Of a DNA stretch of 63,983 bases, positions 34,081 through 44,225 are shown piece after piece (the stretch's first letter is position 1; every line of letters starts with the position of its first letter). This DNA is from Planctomycetota bacterium (GTDB lineage: Bacteria > Planctomycetota > Phycisphaerae > Phycisphaerales > UBA1924): the NCBI GenBank assembly GCA_018242605.1, contig JAFEBP010000027.1:1-63983 (forward strand), written 5' to 3'. The notes under the pieces are model-generated. The model had not been told where the DNA came from, searched no databases, and was given only the letters and a program-made list of their open reading frames with translations. The translations under genes were made by a program, and so were the position numbers.

Positions 34081-34488
34081 ATGGACAGGTACGAACAGTT
34101 CCAGCAATATCGCGCTCGGATGAACCGCCGCATCATGGGCGACGATGCGGAGCGAGCGCAGTCAGGCGCTGCCCGCGGCGATGGTTCGATAGCCCCCGGC
34201 GGCACGCTGGTGACCAAGCGCTTCTTCCGGTTGGACGGCCAGACCTACGAACCCGGCGCGCTCTCGGCCAAGACCAAGGAACTTCTGGGCCTGACGGCCT
34301 CGGCCGTGCTGCGCTGCGATGACTGCATCGCCTACCACATCGACCAATGCGTGAACGCCGGCTGCTCCGACGTCGAGATCTGGGAAGCCCTCGACGTGGC
34401 GCTCATCGTGGGCGGCAGCATCGTCATCCCGCACTTGCGGCGGGGGATCGAGTTCCTCGATCTGGCGCGGGCCCGCAACTCGCAATAA
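34081..34488 (+). CDS. Carboxymuconolactone decarboxylase / AhpD-type protein
   Basis: 135 residues. The AhpD-like core is clear: AKTKELLGLTASAVLRCDDCIAYHID contains the CxxC redox pair (CDDC) and the conserved His three residues later. The C-terminal helices (VEIWEALDVALIVGGSIVIPH) are typical. Members act as peroxidase partners or decarboxylases; the CxxC favours a redox role. It is 25 bases downstream of the small membrane gene and may belong to that operon. Confidence 0.88.
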   Translation: MDRYEQFQQYRARMNRRIMGDDAERAQSGAARGDGSIAPGGTLVTKRFFRLDGQTYEPGALSAKTKELLGLTASAVLRCDDCIAYHIDQCVNAGCSDVEIWEALDVALIVGGSIVIPHLRRGIEFLDLARARNSQ

Positions 34489-34502
34489 GCACGCTCGCTA
34501 GG

Positions 34503-35549
34503 TCACGCCACGTGCCTGAGGAGCGTGATTCGGCCAATGGGCACCCATTCAGCGACGAGGATGTCTCCGTTGGCGAGGAATATCGCCGTGTGCGGGTGGA
34601 TGAACTTCCCCGAGATGAACTCGCTGCGGGGCTTGTCCCGCAGACCGCTGGGATGGCCGTCGCCCAGGTGCACGATCACCTTGTTGTCCTTGTCGAGCAG
34701 CGTGACCACGCTTTCAAGGTCCGGCACGAGCATCACGCCGTTGCGGGTCTTGAAGTGGCAGGGCATTCGGATGCCGTCGGTGACGAATCCGGTGTGCTCG
34801 CCCTCGAGCGTGAAGTACTGGATACGCCGGTTGCCGCGGTCCGCCACAGCCAGCCGGGGCGTGCCGTCGCGTTCATCCACCCACAGCCCGTGGGGGCAAC
34901 TCACCTGCCCCTTGTCCTTGCCGGGCTTGATGATCGTCTTCAGGTACACGCCGTCGCAGGAATACCGGTGTACATAGCTCGAGCCGTAACCATCACCCAG
35001 GAGCACGTCGCCGCGGCCGTCCTTGGCCGGCACGAACGCGACATTCGTGGGGCAGAACTTCTCGGCGGCCTCGTACACATTGGATTCCTTGGGGTAGCCC
35101 TGTTCCCAGACCACGCGGCCGGTCAGATCCGTCTTGACCATCAGACGCCGGCGCGTGTCGCAGTGGTATAGGAACTCGGCGCCCGCCTCCGAGCGGATGT
35201 CCAGCCCGTGCGCACCGCCCCGGAACGAATCTCCCCAGGCGGTTTGGAACTTTCCGGAGGCGTCGTACACCACCACGGCCTCGCTCTTCTTGCTCGAAGC
35301 GTTGACCGTGTGCGCGACGTAGATCAACCCCGCGGCGTCCTGAGCCAGGCCGTGGGTGTCGCCCCACGCGAGACCCTCGGGGGGTGTGAGCCAATCGTGG
35401 ATGCACTCATATTTGTGATCGCCCGAGCCCAGCACCGGGTTCTTGAGGCCCGATTTGTCGTCAGCCAGAACGCGGGGTGCATGGAATGCAACCGAGGCGC
35501 CGGCTGCCAGACCCATCTTCAAGACCGTGCGGCGGGGGAGGCTTGTCAT
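34503..35549 (-). CDS. Tat-exported NHL-repeat beta-propeller protein
   Basis: 348 residues from ATG 35549. A Tat-like signal (SLPRRTVLKMGLAAGASVAF) is followed by repeats of the six-bladed NHL type: DTHGLAQDAAGLIYVAHT, CPHGLWVDERDGTPRLAVADRGNRRIQYF, and others. Such proteins are extracytoplasmic and planctomycete genomes carry many. The catalytic activity, if any, is unknown. Divergent from the PSD protein at 35638 across an 88-bp gap. Confidence 0.87.
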   Translation of the reverse strand: MTSLPRRTVLKMGLAAGASVAFHAPRVLADDKSGLKNPVLGSGDHKYECIHDWLTPPEGLAWGDTHGLAQDAAGLIYVAHTVNASSKKSEAVVVYDASGKFQTAWGDSFRGGAHGLDIRSEAGAEFLYHCDTRRRLMVKTDLTGRVVWEQGYPKESNVYEAAEKFCPTNVAFVPAKDGRGDVLLGDGYGSSYVHRYSCDGVYLKTIIKPGKDKGQVSCPHGLWVDERDGTPRLAVADRGNRRIQYFTLEGEHTGFVTDGIRMPCHFKTRNGVMLVPDLESVVTLLDKDNKVIVHLGDGHPSGLRDKPRSEFISGKFIHPHTAIFLANGDILVAEWVPIGRITLLRHVA

Positions 35550-35637
35550 GCACCAATGTAGACTCCCTTGCGCGCGGACGCGCCATACATTCCGGTGGTC
35601 TCTTTCTTCTGGTGCAGGCCCTTCGTTTCCCGGCCCC

Positions 35638-38600
35638 ATGTTCACGGCTCGAACTCAACCGCTCGCCATCGTCTTCGCGTGCGCGGCCGCCGCGGCGGGG
35701 ATTCTGCGTCCTGCCGTTGTCCAGCCGATCGACAAGCGCTCCGAAACGATCGATTTCGGCCGCGATATCCGCCCGATTCTGGCCAACAACTGCTTTAAAT
35801 GTCACGGTCCTGACGACGCCGCGAGGCAGGCCGGGCTTCGCCTGGATACACGCGAGGGCGCGACGGCCGCTCCGAAGCCCGGTCAGCCGGCGCCGATCAC
35901 GCCGGGTGATCCTGACGCTTCGGAGTTGATGCGGAGAATCGCATCGGAAGATCCAGATGAGAAGATGCCGCCCCCGGAGGTGAATCCCCGGGGCCTGTCC
36001 CAGGACAAGATCGAACTGCTCGGGCGATGGATCAAGCAGGGAGCGCCGTGGGGCGAACATTGGGCGTTCGTGCCGGTCACACGGCCGTCAGAGCCGAGCG
36101 TGAAAGACCGGGTGTGGCCCAAGGCGCCCATGGATCGGTTCGTGATGGCCCGGTTGGAGGCCGAATCACTTTCGCCCAGCATCGGAGCTTCGAAGGAGAC
36201 CCTGCTGCGGCGGGTGAGTCTCGACCTGATCGGTCTCCCGCCGACGCCCGAGGAACGAGCCGCCTTTCTCGCGGATGAATCTCCCGACGCGTATGAACGG
36301 GTCGTCGATCGTCTGCTCGCATCGCCGCGGTACGGAGAGAAATGGGCACGTTGGTGGCTGGATCTTGCCCGTTACGCCGACACCAAGGGCTACGAAAAAG
36401 ACGACCGGCGGACGATCTGGCCGTACCGAGATTGGGTGATTAAGGCTTTCAACACCGATGAACCGCTCAACGAGTTCACGATCGATCAACTCGCCGGCGA
36501 TCTCCGCGACCGCCCGACCACGGACCAGATCGTTGCGACCGCGTTCCATCGCAACACGATGACGAACGACGAGGGCGGCACGGACGATGAGGAGTTCCGC
36601 GTCGCCGCGGTGATCGATCGTGTCAACACGACGATGGAAGTGTGGCAGGGGCTCACATTCGGGTGCGCACAGTGCCACTCGCACAAGTACGATCCGATCA
36701 CGCAGACCGATTACTACCGGCTCTTCGCGGTCTTCAACAACACGCAGGACAGCGACAAGGCGGACGAGTCGCCCACGTTCGCGCTGGGGGCCGGCGATGC
36801 TCAGCGACGGATCGAGGAACTGGATCGCATCATCAACGATGCGAACAAGGCGATCGACCGTGAGGTTGCGGCGTTGGCCGAGGAGGCCCCGCCCAGCGAG
36901 CCGCCGAGCGAAGAGATCTCGGTTGTGGATGACCATCTGCCCGGAGCGGTAGAGGTGTACGTCGACGACGCTGTCCGGCCGTGGCCCTGGTCAACCCCCT
37001 TGGCCCGCAAGGAAATTGGCTTGCCCGAGGGGCCCAAGGCGGTCAGCGGCACCCGGTGTTGGCACACCGGCGGCGAGGGAGTGGCGCAGACGTTCTTTCA
37101 CAAACTCGGGCCCGCCCTCGCGATCGGGGTGGGCGGTGAGCTGTCGGTAAGCGTGTACATTGATCCCGCCTCGCCGCCCAAAGGCATCATGCTGCAGTGG
37201 ATCAGCGTGGAAGATACCTGGAGCCACCGGGCGTATTGGGGTGATGCGTCGGCGATCCCCTGGGCCAAAGAGGATGAAGGATCTGCCAAGCGCCGTCGCA
37301 TCGGCGATCTGCCGGCGGCCGGAGAATGGGTACGCCTGACGGTGCCGGCGTCTGTCGTGAATCTTGAGAATCACTCCATCACGGGTTGGGCGTTCGCGCA
37401 GGCGGGCGGGAGCGCGTATTGGGACGCCGCGACCGTGCGTGCCAACGCGCCCCAGAAGCCCCGTGACTACATCCGCTCTCTGGCCGCCTGGATCGAGTTC
37501 GAGAAAGCACGCGACGCGGTGACACTGCCGCCGCAACTGCGAGCATCTCTTAAGAGCAAGGACCCCACGGATGCCGAGTTGGCTGCGCTGCGGGCCTACT
37601 ACCTCCGTTACGTGAACCCCGTCACCACGGCGCGGGTGTCGGCAAAAGAGAACCTCATCGCGGCGGCCGGCGAACAGCGTCGAAAACTCGCCAGAAACGC
37701 GACCGAACTGCCGGTGATGCGAGAACTCGTGGATGACAAAAAACGAACGACCCGACGCTTCAACCGAGGCAGTTTCCTCGCGCCCGCGGAAGAAGTGCAC
37801 CCCGGCATTCCAGGCTTCCTGTCGCGAGTCTCGCCCGCGCAGGTTGAGAACAGACTGGACCTGGCCCGCTGGCTCATGGCGGATTCCAACCCGCTGACCG
37901 CGCGGGTGCTCGCGAACCGCGTCTGGGAGCAGGTATTTGGTTCGGGGATCGTGGAGACGGTCGAGGATTTCGGCACCCAGGGCGCGTGGCCGACGAACCG
38001 CGAACTGCTGGATCAACTGGCGATCACGCTCCGGGATGAGTGCGGTTGGAGCCTCAAGGCGTTCTTGCGCACGCTCGTGACGAGCGCAACGTACCGGCAG
38101 TCGTCCGCGGCGCCTGCGCAGCTCCTCGCTCTTGATCCCGGCAATCGCCTTCTGGCCCGCTTTCCTCGCGTGCGGTTGGATGGCGAGATGATCCGCGACT
38201 CGGCGCTCGCCGCGAGCGGGCTGCTGAGCGGCAAGATGTTCGGCCCCAGCGTCTTCCCGCACCAGCCCGAGGGCGTGTGGCAGATGATCTACAACGACGA
38301 CGCCTGGCGGCAGAGCGAGGGCGAAGACGCCCATCGCCGCAGTGTGTACACATTCTGGCGGCGCACCAGCCCGCACCCGGCGATGACCACGTTCGACGCG
38401 CCCAGCCGCGAGTTCTGCGTCTCGCGCCGCATCCGCACGAACACACCGCTGCAGGCATTCGTGACGCTCAACGACCCCCAGTTCGTTGAATGCGCCGAGT
38501 CGCTGGCGGGCAAGGCTGAGCAGGCAGGCGGTAATGCCGGAAGTCGTCTCGCCGTGGCGTTTCAGCGAGTGCTGTGCCGCGAGCCTACACGGCAGGAGCA

Positions 38601-38718
38601 GGATGAACTGGTCCGCGCGTTCGAAGCGCAGCGACGGTTGGGCGCCTCGGATCGCGCCGCCCTCGTTCGCGTGTGCAGCATCATCCTCAATCTCGACGAA
38701 TCACTGACCAAAGAGTGA
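35638..38718 (+). CDS. Planctomycete cytochrome-like protein (PSCyt1, DUF1549, DUF1553)
   Basis: 1026 residues from ATG 35638; a longer open frame upstream overlaps the divergent gene and was rejected. Near the N-terminus a signal peptide and a haem-binding-like CFKCH (NNCFKCHGPDDAARQAGLRLD) define the PSCyt1 domain. DUF1549 follows (RYGEKWARWWLDLARYADT...), and DUF1553 (ARVLANRVWEQVFGSGIVETVEDFGTQG) is in the C-terminal third. Between them lies a jelly-roll-like insert, usual in these proteins. The next gene is the DUF1501 protein, its standard partner. The pair is thought to act on polysaccharide or sulfated glycan at the cell surface, though function is unproven. Confidence 0.92.
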   Translation: MFTARTQPLAIVFACAAAAAGILRPAVVQPIDKRSETIDFGRDIRPILANNCFKCHGPDDAARQAGLRLDTREGATAAPKPGQPAPITPGDPDASELMRRIASEDPDEKMPPPEVNPRGLSQDKIELLGRWIKQGAPWGEHWAFVPVTRPSEPSVKDRVWPKAPMDRFVMARLEAESLSPSIGASKETLLRRVSLDLIGLPPTPEERAAFLADESPDAYERVVDRLLASPRYGEKWARWWLDLARYADTKGYEKDDRRTIWPYRDWVIKAFNTDEPLNEFTIDQLAGDLRDRPTTDQIVATAFHRNTMTNDEGGTDDEEFRVAAVIDRVNTTMEVWQGLTFGCAQCHSHKYDPITQTDYYRLFAVFNNTQDSDKADESPTFALGAGDAQRRIEELDRIINDANKAIDREVAALAEEAPPSEPPSEEISVVDDHLPGAVEVYVDDAVRPWPWSTPLARKEIGLPEGPKAVSGTRCWHTGGEGVAQTFFHKLGPALAIGVGGELSVSVYIDPASPPKGIMLQWISVEDTWSHRAYWGDASAIPWAKEDEGSAKRRRIGDLPAAGEWVRLTVPASVVNLENHSITGWAFAQAGGSAYWDAATVRANAPQKPRDYIRSLAAWIEFEKARDAVTLPPQLRASLKSKDPTDAELAALRAYYLRYVNPVTTARVSAKENLIAAAGEQRRKLARNATELPVMRELVDDKKRTTRRFNRGSFLAPAEEVHPGIPGFLSRVSPAQVENRLDLARWLMADSNPLTARVLANRVWEQVFGSGIVETVEDFGTQGAWPTNRELLDQLAITLRDECGWSLKAFLRTLVTSATYRQSSAAPAQLLALDPGNRLLARFPRVRLDGEMIRDSALAASGLLSGKMFGPSVFPHQPEGVWQMIYNDDAWRQSEGEDAHRRSVYTFWRRTSPHPAMTTFDAPSREFCVSRRIRTNTPLQAFVTLNDPQFVECAESLAGKAEQAGGNAGSRLAVAFQRVLCREPTRQEQDELVRAFEAQRRLGASDRAALVRVCSIILNLDESLTKE

Positions 38719-38731
38719 GCCCCCGCACCTC

Positions 38732-40210
38732 ATGAGCCATCCGCAGCACGACAACACCTTTGGCCCCGATCTGTCCCGCGTTCGGTCCATCACGCGGCGG
38801 CATTTCTTCGGGCAGATGAAGAACGGCATCGGCATGCTCGCGTTTGCGTCGCTGCTGCGTGAGCAGGGCCTCGCGGCGACGCCCCCGCAGGGCACACTCT
38901 TCACCGATCACCTGCCCCATTTCGCCCCGCGGGCCAAACGCATCGTGTACATCCATCTCGCGGGCAGCCCGCCCCAGCAGGACCTGTTTGATCCAAAGCC
39001 GCGGCTGACCGAACTCAACGGCCAGCCGTGCCCGGACTCGCTGCTTGAAAAGGAACGCTTCGCGTTCATCAAGGGGCACCCCAAGATCCTCGGATCACCG
39101 TACTCGTTTTCGCCTGTTGGTTCCGCGGGCATGCAGGCTTCGACGCTCGTGCCGAACTTCGCGAAAATCGCGGACGAAGTCACGATGATCCGTTCGATGT
39201 ACACCGACCAGTTCAATCATGCCCCGGCGGAACTGTTCCTGTACACCGGTTCGGCCCGCCTGGGCCGTCCGTCGATGGGCAGTTGGTTGCTCTACGGCCT
39301 GGGCAGCGAGAACCAGGATCTTCCCGGCTTTGTCGTGCTGTTGAGCGGCGGGAAGAACCCAAGCAGCGGAAAGAGCGTGTGGGGCAGCGGATTCCTGCCA
39401 TCTGTGTACAGCGGCTGCCAGTGCCGATCGACCGGCGACGCGGTCCTCTACACCGCGAACCCGCCCGACGTCTCGCGCGAAGCCCGCCGTTCGCAGCTTG
39501 ATTCGCTCGCATCACTCAACCGCATGCACCACGCCGAGCACGGCGACCCCGAGACGCTCAGCCGCATTGACCAGTACGAACTGGCCTTCCGCATGCAGAT
39601 CGCGGTGCCCGGCGTCACCGATCTCTCCGCGGAGCCCAGGCACACGCTGGACATGTACGGCATCGACAACATCGCCAAACCGAGCTTCGCCCGCAACTGC
39701 CTGCTCGCACGCCGCCTTCTCGAAAGCGGCGTGCGCTACGTGCAACTCTTCGACCACGGCTGGGACGTTCACGGCACCAACCCCGGCGACGACATCATGA
39801 CGCAGTTGCCTCTCAAGTGCCGCGACACGGATCAGGCCTCCGCGGCGTTGGTGCTTGATCTCAAGCAGCGTGGCCTGCTCGAAGATACGCTGGTCGTCTG
39901 GTCGGGCGAGTTCGGCCGCACCCCGATGAACGAGGAACGCGACGGAAGCAAGTACCTCGGACGCGATCATCACCCGCATTGCTTCACGATCTGGATGGCG
40001 GGCGCAGGCATCCGCCGCGGCTACGTGCACGGTGAAACCGACGATCTTGGGTACCGCGTTGTCAAGGACCCTGTCCACATCCACGACCTGCAGGCGACGA
40101 TCCTGCACGCATTCGGCCTGAATCACGAGCAGTTGACCTACCGATTCCAGGGGCGCGATTTCCGCCTCACCGATGTTCACGGCAAGGTTGTGCACTCGCT
40201 GTTTGCCTGA
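38732..40210 (+). CDS. DUF1501 protein
   Basis: 492 residues. A Tat-like RRHFFGQM near residue 22 precedes the family body: AKRIVYIHLAGSPPQQDLFDPK, QFNHAPAELFLYTGS, SGEFGRTPMNEERDGSKYLGRDHHPHCFTIW. DUF1501 has the alkaline-phosphatase/sulfatase-like fold; the late RDHHPHCFT His/Asp cluster fits the metal site. It starts 13 bases after its DUF1549/1553 partner and is exported. Sulfatase-type activity is suggested by the fold but not proven. Confidence 0.92.
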   Translation: MSHPQHDNTFGPDLSRVRSITRRHFFGQMKNGIGMLAFASLLREQGLAATPPQGTLFTDHLPHFAPRAKRIVYIHLAGSPPQQDLFDPKPRLTELNGQPCPDSLLEKERFAFIKGHPKILGSPYSFSPVGSAGMQASTLVPNFAKIADEVTMIRSMYTDQFNHAPAELFLYTGSARLGRPSMGSWLLYGLGSENQDLPGFVVLLSGGKNPSSGKSVWGSGFLPSVYSGCQCRSTGDAVLYTANPPDVSREARRSQLDSLASLNRMHHAEHGDPETLSRIDQYELAFRMQIAVPGVTDLSAEPRHTLDMYGIDNIAKPSFARNCLLARRLLESGVRYVQLFDHGWDVHGTNPGDDIMTQLPLKCRDTDQASAALVLDLKQRGLLEDTLVVWSGEFGRTPMNEERDGSKYLGRDHHPHCFTIWMAGAGIRRGYVHGETDDLGYRVVKDPVHIHDLQATILHAFGLNHEQLTYRFQGRDFRLTDVHGKVVHSLFA

Positions 40211-40222
40211 GCAACTCGCCCG

Positions 40223-41656
40223 CTACTGGCCGATCTTCAGCCCTAGTTCCTTCGCCGCTTCCCAGGCCTGTTTGCTCCATGGGTCAGCCTTGGTGAGCGC
40301 GACTTTCTTCGCGGTCCACTGCGGCTCGCCCTGGGTTCCGTCGGGCATGACCTTCATGGCGTCGAGCGCGGCCTGCCGTGCCGCCTGCTGACGATCGCGG
40401 ACGGGTGCGTCCACCCATGTGATCGCCTCCGTGAATCGCGGGGCCGTGGGCAGTTGGTGGGCCATGTCCGGGTACTCAAAGAGGCGGATCGGCACCCGGT
40501 CGCGCTCGTAGATTCGCACGAACTTGGAAATCTCCTCGTAGTTGAAGTCCTGTTGACCGGTCATCGGTGCGATGCGGTGGGAGAGGAGCACTTTCCACAG
40601 GCGGGCCGCGGGCTTGGCGTACCCCGCGCGGTGCACCATCCCTTTCTGGGAGGCGGGCGCCGATTCGTAACAATCCAATCCCACTACCGGCACGCAGCCT
40701 GTGAAGATGTCCGGAAAGCAGCCCCACATCTCCGAACTGATGCGACCGCCGCCGGAGATGCCGCCGATGTACACGCGCTGCGGATCGATCAGGAACCGCT
40801 CCTGCGCGGTCTCCGCGACGTCGAGCGAGAGCTGATAGCGGTTCGAGGCGTAGATGTCGTTGCCGGTCTTTTCCGCGGCGATGATGATGAGCCGCAGTTC
40901 GTCCGCCGCGGCGGTGAAACAGTCGTGCACCCGCGCCGTCGGGCCCGCGTCCACCCATACAAACAGTCCGCACTGTTCGTGGGGGTCGTACTTGGCCGGC
41001 GTGCGTACGAAGAACGTCTGGTCGTTGAGCACGCGCGACGCGCCGTCGATCGAGGTTGGCCTGCCGTTGAGGAACCGCTCGCCCAGACCCGCCTTGTTCA
41101 TCGTCTCCCAACCCGGCGCGTACGGTTTGGCGAGCGGCAAGGACTGCCCCGGTGACGGCACGCTCTTGAAGTCGCCCCGATACTTGGGCCACCCCGCGGC
41201 GAGCGATGCGAACTTGTCCGCGTCGAGCCGCACGCTTGGGGCTGGCTTTCCGGTCTTTTCGGGCTGGATGTCCTTGGCGAACCACTGCCCGTCGATCGAT
41301 CGCAGAATCTCAACCACCCGCGCCGGCGGAACGATGCCCGGCTGAGCGATCCCCATCTGCACCACGCACCACCGGGCCGCATCCGCCGGCGGGTCCTCGT
41401 TTTTCGCGTGCACTCCCACCCCGCAGGCTCGCAGGTCGGAGATCATCTTGCGGTCCGGCCGAGCGATGACCCCGCAGATGAGGTCGAGCATCGGCGACGA
41501 GGGCTCGGGCCGGCCGACCAGTTCAGCACCGGTGGTGACGATGGCCCATTCCGGCGCTCTTCCCGCCACGTCAAACGGACCCGCATTCGCACCAGCGTTC
41601 ACCAGAACTGCGCACACAGCGAACGCCAGGTTGTGGGGAATCGCCAAGTCAGCCAT
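40223..41656 (-). CDS. Secreted alpha/beta hydrolase-like protein
   Basis: 477 residues. An N-terminal hydrophobic segment (about 7-25) looks like a signal peptide. The C-terminal half has a nucleophile elbow GISGGGRISSEMWGC (G-x-S-x-G) and EYPDMAHQLP with a plausible catalytic His, as in PHB-depolymerase-like and other alpha/beta-fold esterases. The N-terminal third does not match a domain I know. It could be an esterase, peptidase, or depolymerase. It converges on the DUF1501 gene with a 12-bp gap. Confidence 0.75.
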   Translation of the reverse strand: MADLAIPHNLAFAVCAVLVNAGANAGPFDVAGRAPEWAIVTTGAELVGRPEPSSPMLDLICGVIARPDRKMISDLRACGVGVHAKNEDPPADAARWCVVQMGIAQPGIVPPARVVEILRSIDGQWFAKDIQPEKTGKPAPSVRLDADKFASLAAGWPKYRGDFKSVPSPGQSLPLAKPYAPGWETMNKAGLGERFLNGRPTSIDGASRVLNDQTFFVRTPAKYDPHEQCGLFVWVDAGPTARVHDCFTAAADELRLIIIAAEKTGNDIYASNRYQLSLDVAETAQERFLIDPQRVYIGGISGGGRISSEMWGCFPDIFTGCVPVVGLDCYESAPASQKGMVHRAGYAKPAARLWKVLLSHRIAPMTGQQDFNYEEISKFVRIYERDRVPIRLFEYPDMAHQLPTAPRFTEAITWVDAPVRDRQQAARQAALDAMKVMPDGTQGEPQWTAKKVALTKADPWSKQAWEAAKELGLKIGQ

Positions 41657-41685
41657 GGTGTGCTCCCTTGAGCCGCGTGCATCTA

Positions 41686-43497
41686 TTACTCGACGCCGCT
41701 GCCCTCGAATGCTTCGGGCACGATCCTGCGAGCGCGATCACGCAGCAGGGCGGTCACCTGGACGTCTGAATCCAGCGTGAGGGCCTGCCTCGCCACCTTC
41801 TCGCATTGTTCGACGGTGACGCTCCGGACAAACCGCTTGAGCGGCGGGATCATCGAGGCCGAAACGCTCAGCGTGCGAACACCCAGGCCGATGAGCAGCA
41901 TCGCAAACTCCAGGTCGCCCGCTGCTTCGCCGCAGCAAGAGATCGGCGTGTTGTGCCGCCGCGCCGCGCGGGTGACGTCCCGGATCAGCCGGATCACGGC
42001 CGGGTGCGCCGGGGTATAGAGGCTCGCGACCCGCTCGTTGATGCGGTCGACGGCGAGTGTGTACTGGACCAGGTCGTTGGTGCCGATGGAGAAGAAGTCG
42101 GCCTCCCGGGCGAACGTCTCGGCCTGGATCGCGGCGGAAGGCACCTCGACCATCATGCCCAGCTTGATCGATCGGTCGAACGGCAGACCCTCTTCCTCGA
42201 GTTCTTCCATCGTGTCGTTCACGAGGAACTTGGCCTGCCGCAGTTCCGCGATGGTCGACACCAGCGGGAACATCACCTTGATCGACCCCTCGGCGCTGGC
42301 CCGCAGAATCGCCCGCAGTTGCTTCTTGAACATCGGCTGGTTCTTGAGGCAGTAGCGGATGCTCCGGCAGCCCAGGAACGGGTTGCGTTCTGGGATTTCT
42401 TCCTGCGCCTGGGTGTACTTGTCGGCGCCCAGGTCCATGGTGCGGATGACCAGTTCGCGCCCGTTGCACAACTCGACGCACTTGCGGTACGCACGGTAAT
42501 GGTCGCCCTCGGTGGGTTCGGTATTGCCAGTGAGGTACAGATATTCCGTGCGGTAGAGGCCCACGCCCGTGCCGCCGGAGTTGAGCACGCGGGCGACCTC
42601 TTCGGGCAGCTCGATGTTGCCCAGCAGTGTGACCTCGGCGCCGTCGCTGGTGACGCTCGGCAGGTCGCGCAGCTCGGTGAGCGATACCTGGTACAACCGC
42701 CTTTGCTCGATCGCCCGGGCGTAATGCTCCAGCGTTGCGGCGTCGGGGTTCACGATCACCACGCCGTGATCGCCGTCGAGCACGACCTGGTCGCCGTCAT
42801 CGACGTCGCGCAGCAACGTCTGGCAGCCCACCACCGCGGGGATTTCAAGCGCCTTGGCGATGATCGCGGTGTGGCTGGTCATGCCGCCCAGGTCGGTGGC
42901 GAAGCCCAGGATGCGTGATCGGTCGAAACTCGCCGTCTGGCTCGGTGTCAGATCGCGTGCGACGATGATCGTGCCCGCGTCCGCCTGCTCAAGGCGCGAG
43001 GCCCGGCTCCCGCCCATCATCTGCGAAAGCAACCGGGTCGTCAGGTCCTCGATGTCGTTGACCTTCGTGGCGAACACCGGGTTCTTGCTGCTTCGGAACT
43101 GCGCGGCGAGCTTGTCGAGCACGTGCGTCGCCGCGTACTCGGCCGTCACCGTCTCCTGCTCGATCATCGCCCGCACCTGCGACGTGAGCGAAGGGTCCTT
43201 GAGCATGCCGATGTGGAAGGCGAAGATCTTCGCCGCTTCCTTGCCCATCTCGCTCTCGGCCTGCTCGTACACGCGCGAGATCTCGGCGATGGACGCCTTG
43301 ACGGAACTCTCGAAGCGGGCCAGTTCGCCCTTCACTTCCGCCGCCGCGATCTTGCGCGGCACCACGCGCCGCAGTTCGTCGTCGATCACCAACACCCGGC
43401 CCACGACGATGCCGCCGGAGACCGGAAGGCCCTTGACGTACTTCTGCGGCTTGGGCGGCCGGGGCGGAGTCGGAGTTGGTGTAGGGCGCTTGGTCAT
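41686..43497 (-). CDS. ptsI: PTS enzyme I, phosphoenolpyruvate-protein phosphotransferase
   Basis: 603 residues from ATG 43497. The phospho-His motif is DLGGMTSHTAIIAKALEIPAVVG (His209). The PEP-binding barrel carries NIELPEEVARVLNSGGTGVGLYRTEYLYL, MFPLVSTIAELRQAK, SIGTNDLVQYTLAVDR and ISCCGEAAGD. A Pro/Thr-rich 17-residue N-terminal extension precedes the core. It starts the PTS phosphate relay by phosphorylating HPr. HPr and sugar EII genes are not seen here, so it may serve a regulatory PTS. It is divergent from ruvC. Confidence 0.95.
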   Translation of the reverse strand: MTKRPTPTPTPPRPPKPQKYVKGLPVSGGIVVGRVLVIDDELRRVVPRKIAAAEVKGELARFESSVKASIAEISRVYEQAESEMGKEAAKIFAFHIGMLKDPSLTSQVRAMIEQETVTAEYAATHVLDKLAAQFRSSKNPVFATKVNDIEDLTTRLLSQMMGGSRASRLEQADAGTIIVARDLTPSQTASFDRSRILGFATDLGGMTSHTAIIAKALEIPAVVGCQTLLRDVDDGDQVVLDGDHGVVIVNPDAATLEHYARAIEQRRLYQVSLTELRDLPSVTSDGAEVTLLGNIELPEEVARVLNSGGTGVGLYRTEYLYLTGNTEPTEGDHYRAYRKCVELCNGRELVIRTMDLGADKYTQAQEEIPERNPFLGCRSIRYCLKNQPMFKKQLRAILRASAEGSIKVMFPLVSTIAELRQAKFLVNDTMEELEEEGLPFDRSIKLGMMVEVPSAAIQAETFAREADFFSIGTNDLVQYTLAVDRINERVASLYTPAHPAVIRLIRDVTRAARRHNTPISCCGEAAGDLEFAMLLIGLGVRTLSVSASMIPPLKRFVRSVTVEQCEKVARQALTLDSDVQVTALLRDRARRIVPEAFEGSGVE

Positions 43498-43607
43498 GTT
43501 GTACGCCCCAAGCGTATCGCTTCGGGGGTGCGAAAGTTGCGATCCCGGGAACAGGTGTGCGCTTGCCGGGAAGGGCAGCACCGCGTGATGGCTCGTACCC
43601 TTTGCCC

Positions 43608-44111
43608 ATGATCGTCCTGGGAATCGATCCCGGTCTGGTGCTCACCGGCTACGGCTGCATCGATGTGTCGCGCGAACCGGCGAGGCTCGTTGAGGCGGGC
43701 GTTTTTCGACTTTCCAAGGGCGTCGGAAAGGGTGTTCTCTCTGTCTCCGCAAGACTCGAGGAGTTGGACAGCGACTTTCGCGCGGCCCTCGCGCGCCTCA
43801 AGCCGGATGTGGTCGCCGTGGAATCCCTCTTCGCCCACTACAAGCACCCGGCGACGGCGATCGTGATGGGGCACGCCCGGGGTGTGTTGTTGCTCGCGGT
43901 CCAGCAGGCGGCGGTGCAACTGGTGGAACTCAAGCCCAACACGGTGAAGAAGTCGCTCACCGGATTCGGCCACGCGGATAAAGGTCAGATGCAGCGGGCG
44001 ATACAGGGAGTCTTCGGGTTGCCCGAACCGCCGAATCCACCGGACGTCGCCGATGCGCTCGCCATCGCGCTGTGCGCGGCGCGGCGCATGGCCGGGGCCC
44101 ACCCAATCTGA
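43608..44111 (+). CDS. ruvC: Holliday junction endonuclease RuvC
   Basis: 167 residues from ATG 43608. The RNase H-like core begins IVLGIDPGLVLTGYG with the first catalytic Asp (D7), continues with AVESLF around the second acidic residue, and ends PPDVADALAIALCAA with the last Asp. It cuts Holliday junctions together with RuvAB; ruvA and ruvB are not next to it here. Divergent from ptsI across a 110-bp region. Confidence 0.96.
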   Translation: MIVLGIDPGLVLTGYGCIDVSREPARLVEAGVFRLSKGVGKGVLSVSARLEELDSDFRAALARLKPDVVAVESLFAHYKHPATAIVMGHARGVLLLAVQQAAVQLVELKPNTVKKSLTGFGHADKGQMQRAIQGVFGLPEPPNPPDVADALAIALCAARRMAGAHPI

Positions 44112-44225
44112 AACGCAACCCAACGAGGTGTCCCACCGAACACGGATGCCTCACAGGTGCACTTGCGCTGGCGAGTCGTGGTGCCATCTGCAAGCCGCCG
44201 GCCGACGGTCACGTATGCTCAGGAC

